Below are positions 16,758 to 18,527 of a DNA stretch of 18,527 nt, piece after piece. Position 1 is the stretch's first letter, and every line of letters begins with the position of its first letter. Source of the stretch: Acidobacteriaceae bacterium (GTDB lineage Bacteria > Acidobacteriota > Terriglobia > Terriglobales > Acidobacteriaceae); NCBI GenBank assembly GCA_003140705.1, contig PLKU01000432.1, forward strand, positions 1,038 through 19,564. Reading direction: 5' to 3'. The position numbers were made by a program, and so were the translations under genes. Below the pieces are notes generated by a model that was not told the DNA's origin, did no database searches, and saw nothing but the letters and a program-made list of their open reading frames with translations.

Positions 16758-17240
16758 GTGAAGCTTGTGATCAGTTCGGACCATGCGGGATTCTCCCTGA
16801 AAGAGGAGGTTCGCGCCAACCTTGCGCTGGCCGGGCACGAGGTCATCGACCTTGGCACATACAAACCTGATCCGCTCGACGACTATCCTGATTTCGCCGA
16901 GAAGGTGGGCCTGGCGTTGACGCGGGGCGACGCGCCGCGGGGGATTCTTATCTGCGGCTCGGGTGTGGGCGTATGCGTAGCGGCCAACAAGATTCCGGGT
17001 ATTCGCGCTGGAATGTGCCACGATACCTACTCTGCACACCAGGGTGTGGAGCACGACGATATGAATGTGATCGTGCTGGGGGCGCGCATCATCGGCACGG
17101 CGTTGGCCTTTGAAGTTGTCCATGCATTTGTTGGCGCCCGGTTTATTTCGTCAGAAGAGCGGTTTGTCCGGCGCTACAAGAAGGTTCTGGCCATCGAGGC
17201 AAAGTATCAGTGCGGAGACGGATCGGCCAACCCCGCATAG
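16758..17240 (+). CDS. rpiB: Ribose-5-phosphate isomerase B (RpiB/LacAB family)
   Basis: A 160-aa isomerase interconverting ribose 5-phosphate and ribulose 5-phosphate in the cytosol. The N-terminal SSDHAG (6-11) supplies the phosphate-binding Asp-His pair. The catalytic cysteine C66 sits in ILICGSGVG, exactly at the E. coli RpiB position. EHDDMN (H98 region) and NVIVLGARIIG follow. The length is slightly above the usual 145-150 aa because of a short C-terminal tail. The start is GTG at 16758, supported by AAAGGA 7 nt upstream and by the motif position. It follows transketolase across the inverted-repeat element. Substrate and product both connect to transketolase and to the downstream 6-phosphogluconate dehydrogenase. 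An allose-6-phosphate isomerase role is unlikely in this context. Confidence 0.95.
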   Translation: MKLVISSDHAGFSLKEEVRANLALAGHEVIDLGTYKPDPLDDYPDFAEKVGLALTRGDAPRGILICGSGVGVCVAANKIPGIRAGMCHDTYSAHQGVEHDDMNVIVLGARIIGTALAFEVVHAFVGARFISSEERFVRRYKKVLAIEAKYQCGDGSANPA

Positions 17241-17358
17241 ATCTGGGTGCTTCATCCTCACCACTTCTTTGTTCTTGCGGGCCGGGTGGGATTCACATTC
17301 GCCATTACGAAAACTTCATCAGAACTTTCATCGCAGGTACGCATACTGAAAGGCGCCG

Positions 17359-17970
17359 ATGTTCCCGTTCGACGTGATTCTCTTCGATGTTGGCGGCGTA
17401 TTGCTGACAAACGGCTGGGACCACCGCGAGCGCGCGCTGACAGCCAAGTACTTTCATCTTGATCTTGCAGATCTCGAAGCCCGACACCCTGTTCCCGATG
17501 CCGCCTGGGAGGCCGGCACTATCCCATTGAAGGCCTACCTCGATGCGGTCGTGTTCTACCAGCAGCGGGACTTTTCGCAAGACGATTTTTACGGTTTCAT
17601 GCTTAACCAGTCAAAGCTTCTACCCGATGGAGCGCTTGGAATCGTTGAAGAGCTTGCCGCATCAGACAGATGCATGTTGGGGGCTCTGAACAACGAGGCG
17701 AGAGAGACGAATGAATTCCGATTTGAGAGCTTCGGCTTGCGCCGGTATTTTTCGGTAGCTTTGAGTTCGTGCTACCTCGGCCTTCGGAAGCCGGATCCTG
17801 CAATCTATCAACGCGCGCTCGACATTCTGGGCCGGACCGCGGAGCGGGTATTGTTCATCGACGACCGTGTGGAGAACGTCGCGGCCGCGGAAGCCGAGGG
17901 TATTCAAGCGATCTGGTTTGAGGGCGCGGATGCTTTGCGGTCCCGGTTGGTGAGTATTGGAGTTCTTTAG
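17359..17970 (+). CDS. HAD-superfamily (subfamily IA-like) phosphatase
   Basis: A 203-aa haloacid-dehalogenase-type hydrolase. Motif I is FDVGGVL, with nucleophile D10 but glycine at position 12 where many members have the acid/base Asp; YihX-type sugar phosphatases share this DxG form. Motif II is ALNNEA, with N111 where Ser/Thr is usual. Motif III lysine is K144 in LRKPDP, and motif IV is FIDDRVEN (D168, D169). The helical cap is inserted between motifs I and II. YihX acts on glucose 1-phosphate, and the location between rpiB and gnd suggests a sugar-phosphate substrate, but that is inference. AAAGG at 17349-17353, 5 nt before the ATG, fixes the start. The 118-bp gap before it shows no gene or clear terminator. 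Confidence 0.88.
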   Translation: MFPFDVILFDVGGVLLTNGWDHRERALTAKYFHLDLADLEARHPVPDAAWEAGTIPLKAYLDAVVFYQQRDFSQDDFYGFMLNQSKLLPDGALGIVEELAASDRCMLGALNNEARETNEFRFESFGLRRYFSVALSSCYLGLRKPDPAIYQRALDILGRTAERVLFIDDRVENVAAAEAEGIQAIWFEGADALRSRLVSIGVL

Positions 17971-17991
17971 AGAACGGGCATTGGAGGCGCT

Positions 17992-18527
17992 ATGCAACTT
18001 GGAATGATCGGGTTGGGCAAGATGGGTGGCAACATGGCGGAACGTCTACGACTGGGCGGCCATCAGGTTGTGGGCTTTGACTTCAACGCCGAGGCTGTGG
18101 CGAAATTGAGCGTCACGGGAAATGTGGGCGTTTCAACCCTGGATGATCTGGCAAAGAAGCTCAATGGACGAAGGGCGATCTGGATCATGGTGCCGCAAGG
18201 CCCCCCGGTGGACGAGACCATCGCCAAGTTGGAAGCTCTGCTGAATCCCGGTGATATCTTGATCGACGGTGGCAACTCAAATTACAAGGATTCAATGCGC
18301 CGGCACGATGAAGTCAGCGCCAAGGGCTTCCAGTTTCTGGATGTGGGCACTTCCGGTGGAGTCTGGGGGCTGACAGAGGGCTACAGCATGATGATCGGCG
18401 GGGACAAGGAGCCGGTGGAGTATTTGCGGCCGATCTTTGAGGCACTGGCGCCGGCGGCGGATCTGGGTTGGGGTCATGTGGGACCGGCGGGGGCAGGGCA
18501 TTTTGTGAAGATGGTGCATAACGGCAT
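17992..18527 (+). CDS. gnd: 6-phosphogluconate dehydrogenase, decarboxylating, short form (3' end outside window)
   Basis: The first 178 codons of an NAD(P)-dependent enzyme that oxidatively decarboxylates 6-phosphogluconate to ribulose 5-phosphate and CO2. The Rossmann motif GLGKMG is at 7-12. The substrate-binding GGNSNYKDS is at 93-101. FLDVGTSGGVWG (115-126), rather than the longer form's VSGGEEGAR, points to the short YqeC/GntZ-like class of about 300 aa, often NAD-preferring. The catalytic lysine block FVKMVHNG (K173) is the last motif visible. The start follows GGAGG by 4 nt and lies 21 bp after the HAD stop, so the two genes are almost certainly cotranscribed. A beta-hydroxyacid dehydrogenase relative is much less likely given the NSNYKDS motif. 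Confidence 0.94.
   Translation, partial: MQLGMIGLGKMGGNMAERLRLGGHQVVGFDFNAEAVAKLSVTGNVGVSTLDDLAKKLNGRRAIWIMVPQGPPVDETIAKLEALLNPGDILIDGGNSNYKDSMRRHDEVSAKGFQFLDVGTSGGVWGLTEGYSMMIGGDKEPVEYLRPIFEALAPAADLGWGHVGPAGAGHFVKMVHNG

Noticed and set aside
16230..17123. 297-codon minus-strand open frame crossing the transketolase-rpiB junction
   Set aside because: It runs across two real genes and the inverted-repeat element without any recognisable domain.
1..18527. Search for tRNA/rRNA genes, CRISPR arrays, insertion sequences, phage or defence genes
   Set aside because: No cloverleaf-like or rRNA-like stretch, no regularly spaced repeats and no transposase or defence motif was recognised by eye; a tRNAscan or Infernal run would be decisive.

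Overview
The window reads as GC-rich chromosomal DNA from a free-living heterotrophic bacterium, most likely an Acidobacteriota member (Acidobacteriaceae-like). That assignment is an inference from gene content and codon style: a DUF4914-type protein, a signal-peptide protein of no known family, an intracellular GH15 enzyme beside pentose-phosphate genes, and two hairpin/inverted-repeat types I associate with that phylum. No tRNA, rRNA, CRISPR array, transposase or phage gene was seen, and no intergenic gap exceeds about 230 bp.

Layout. Positions 1-1882 hold a divergent pair of tRNA-maturation genes: the N-terminal part of tsaD on the minus strand and a CCA-adding/poly(A) polymerase family nucleotidyltransferase on the plus strand. 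Positions 2111-4839 hold two translationally coupled genes, a thioester-reductase-like SDR and an AMP-forming acyl ligase. Together they look like a split acid-to-aldehyde/alcohol module, possibly for wax or ether lipids. They follow a good sigma-70-like promoter. Positions 5056-8269 hold a large protein with a PEP-carboxykinase-like P-loop (DUF4914 type), closely followed by a HI0933/BaiN-type flavoprotein.

Positions 8338-11805 are a minus-strand block. In transcription order it contains an exported TPR protein, a Mn-type superoxide dismutase with a strong hairpin after its stop, a secreted protein of unknown function, and a YkgJ-type cysteine-cluster protein. The last two are 15 bp apart and probably cotranscribed.

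Positions 12083-18527 are a plus-strand carbohydrate cluster: GH15 glucoamylase without a signal peptide, transketolase, ribose-5-phosphate isomerase B, a HAD phosphatase, and the 5' part of a short-form 6-phosphogluconate dehydrogenase. Glucose released from internal alpha-glucans would feed the pentose phosphate pathway, whose non-oxidative and oxidative enzymes sit here together. A 120-bp element with paired inverted arms fills most of the transketolase-rpiB gap.

Most of the window is ordinary metabolism. The least explained items are the P-loop DUF4914 protein, the reductase/ligase pair, the secreted-protein/cysteine-cluster pair and the structured intergenic elements.
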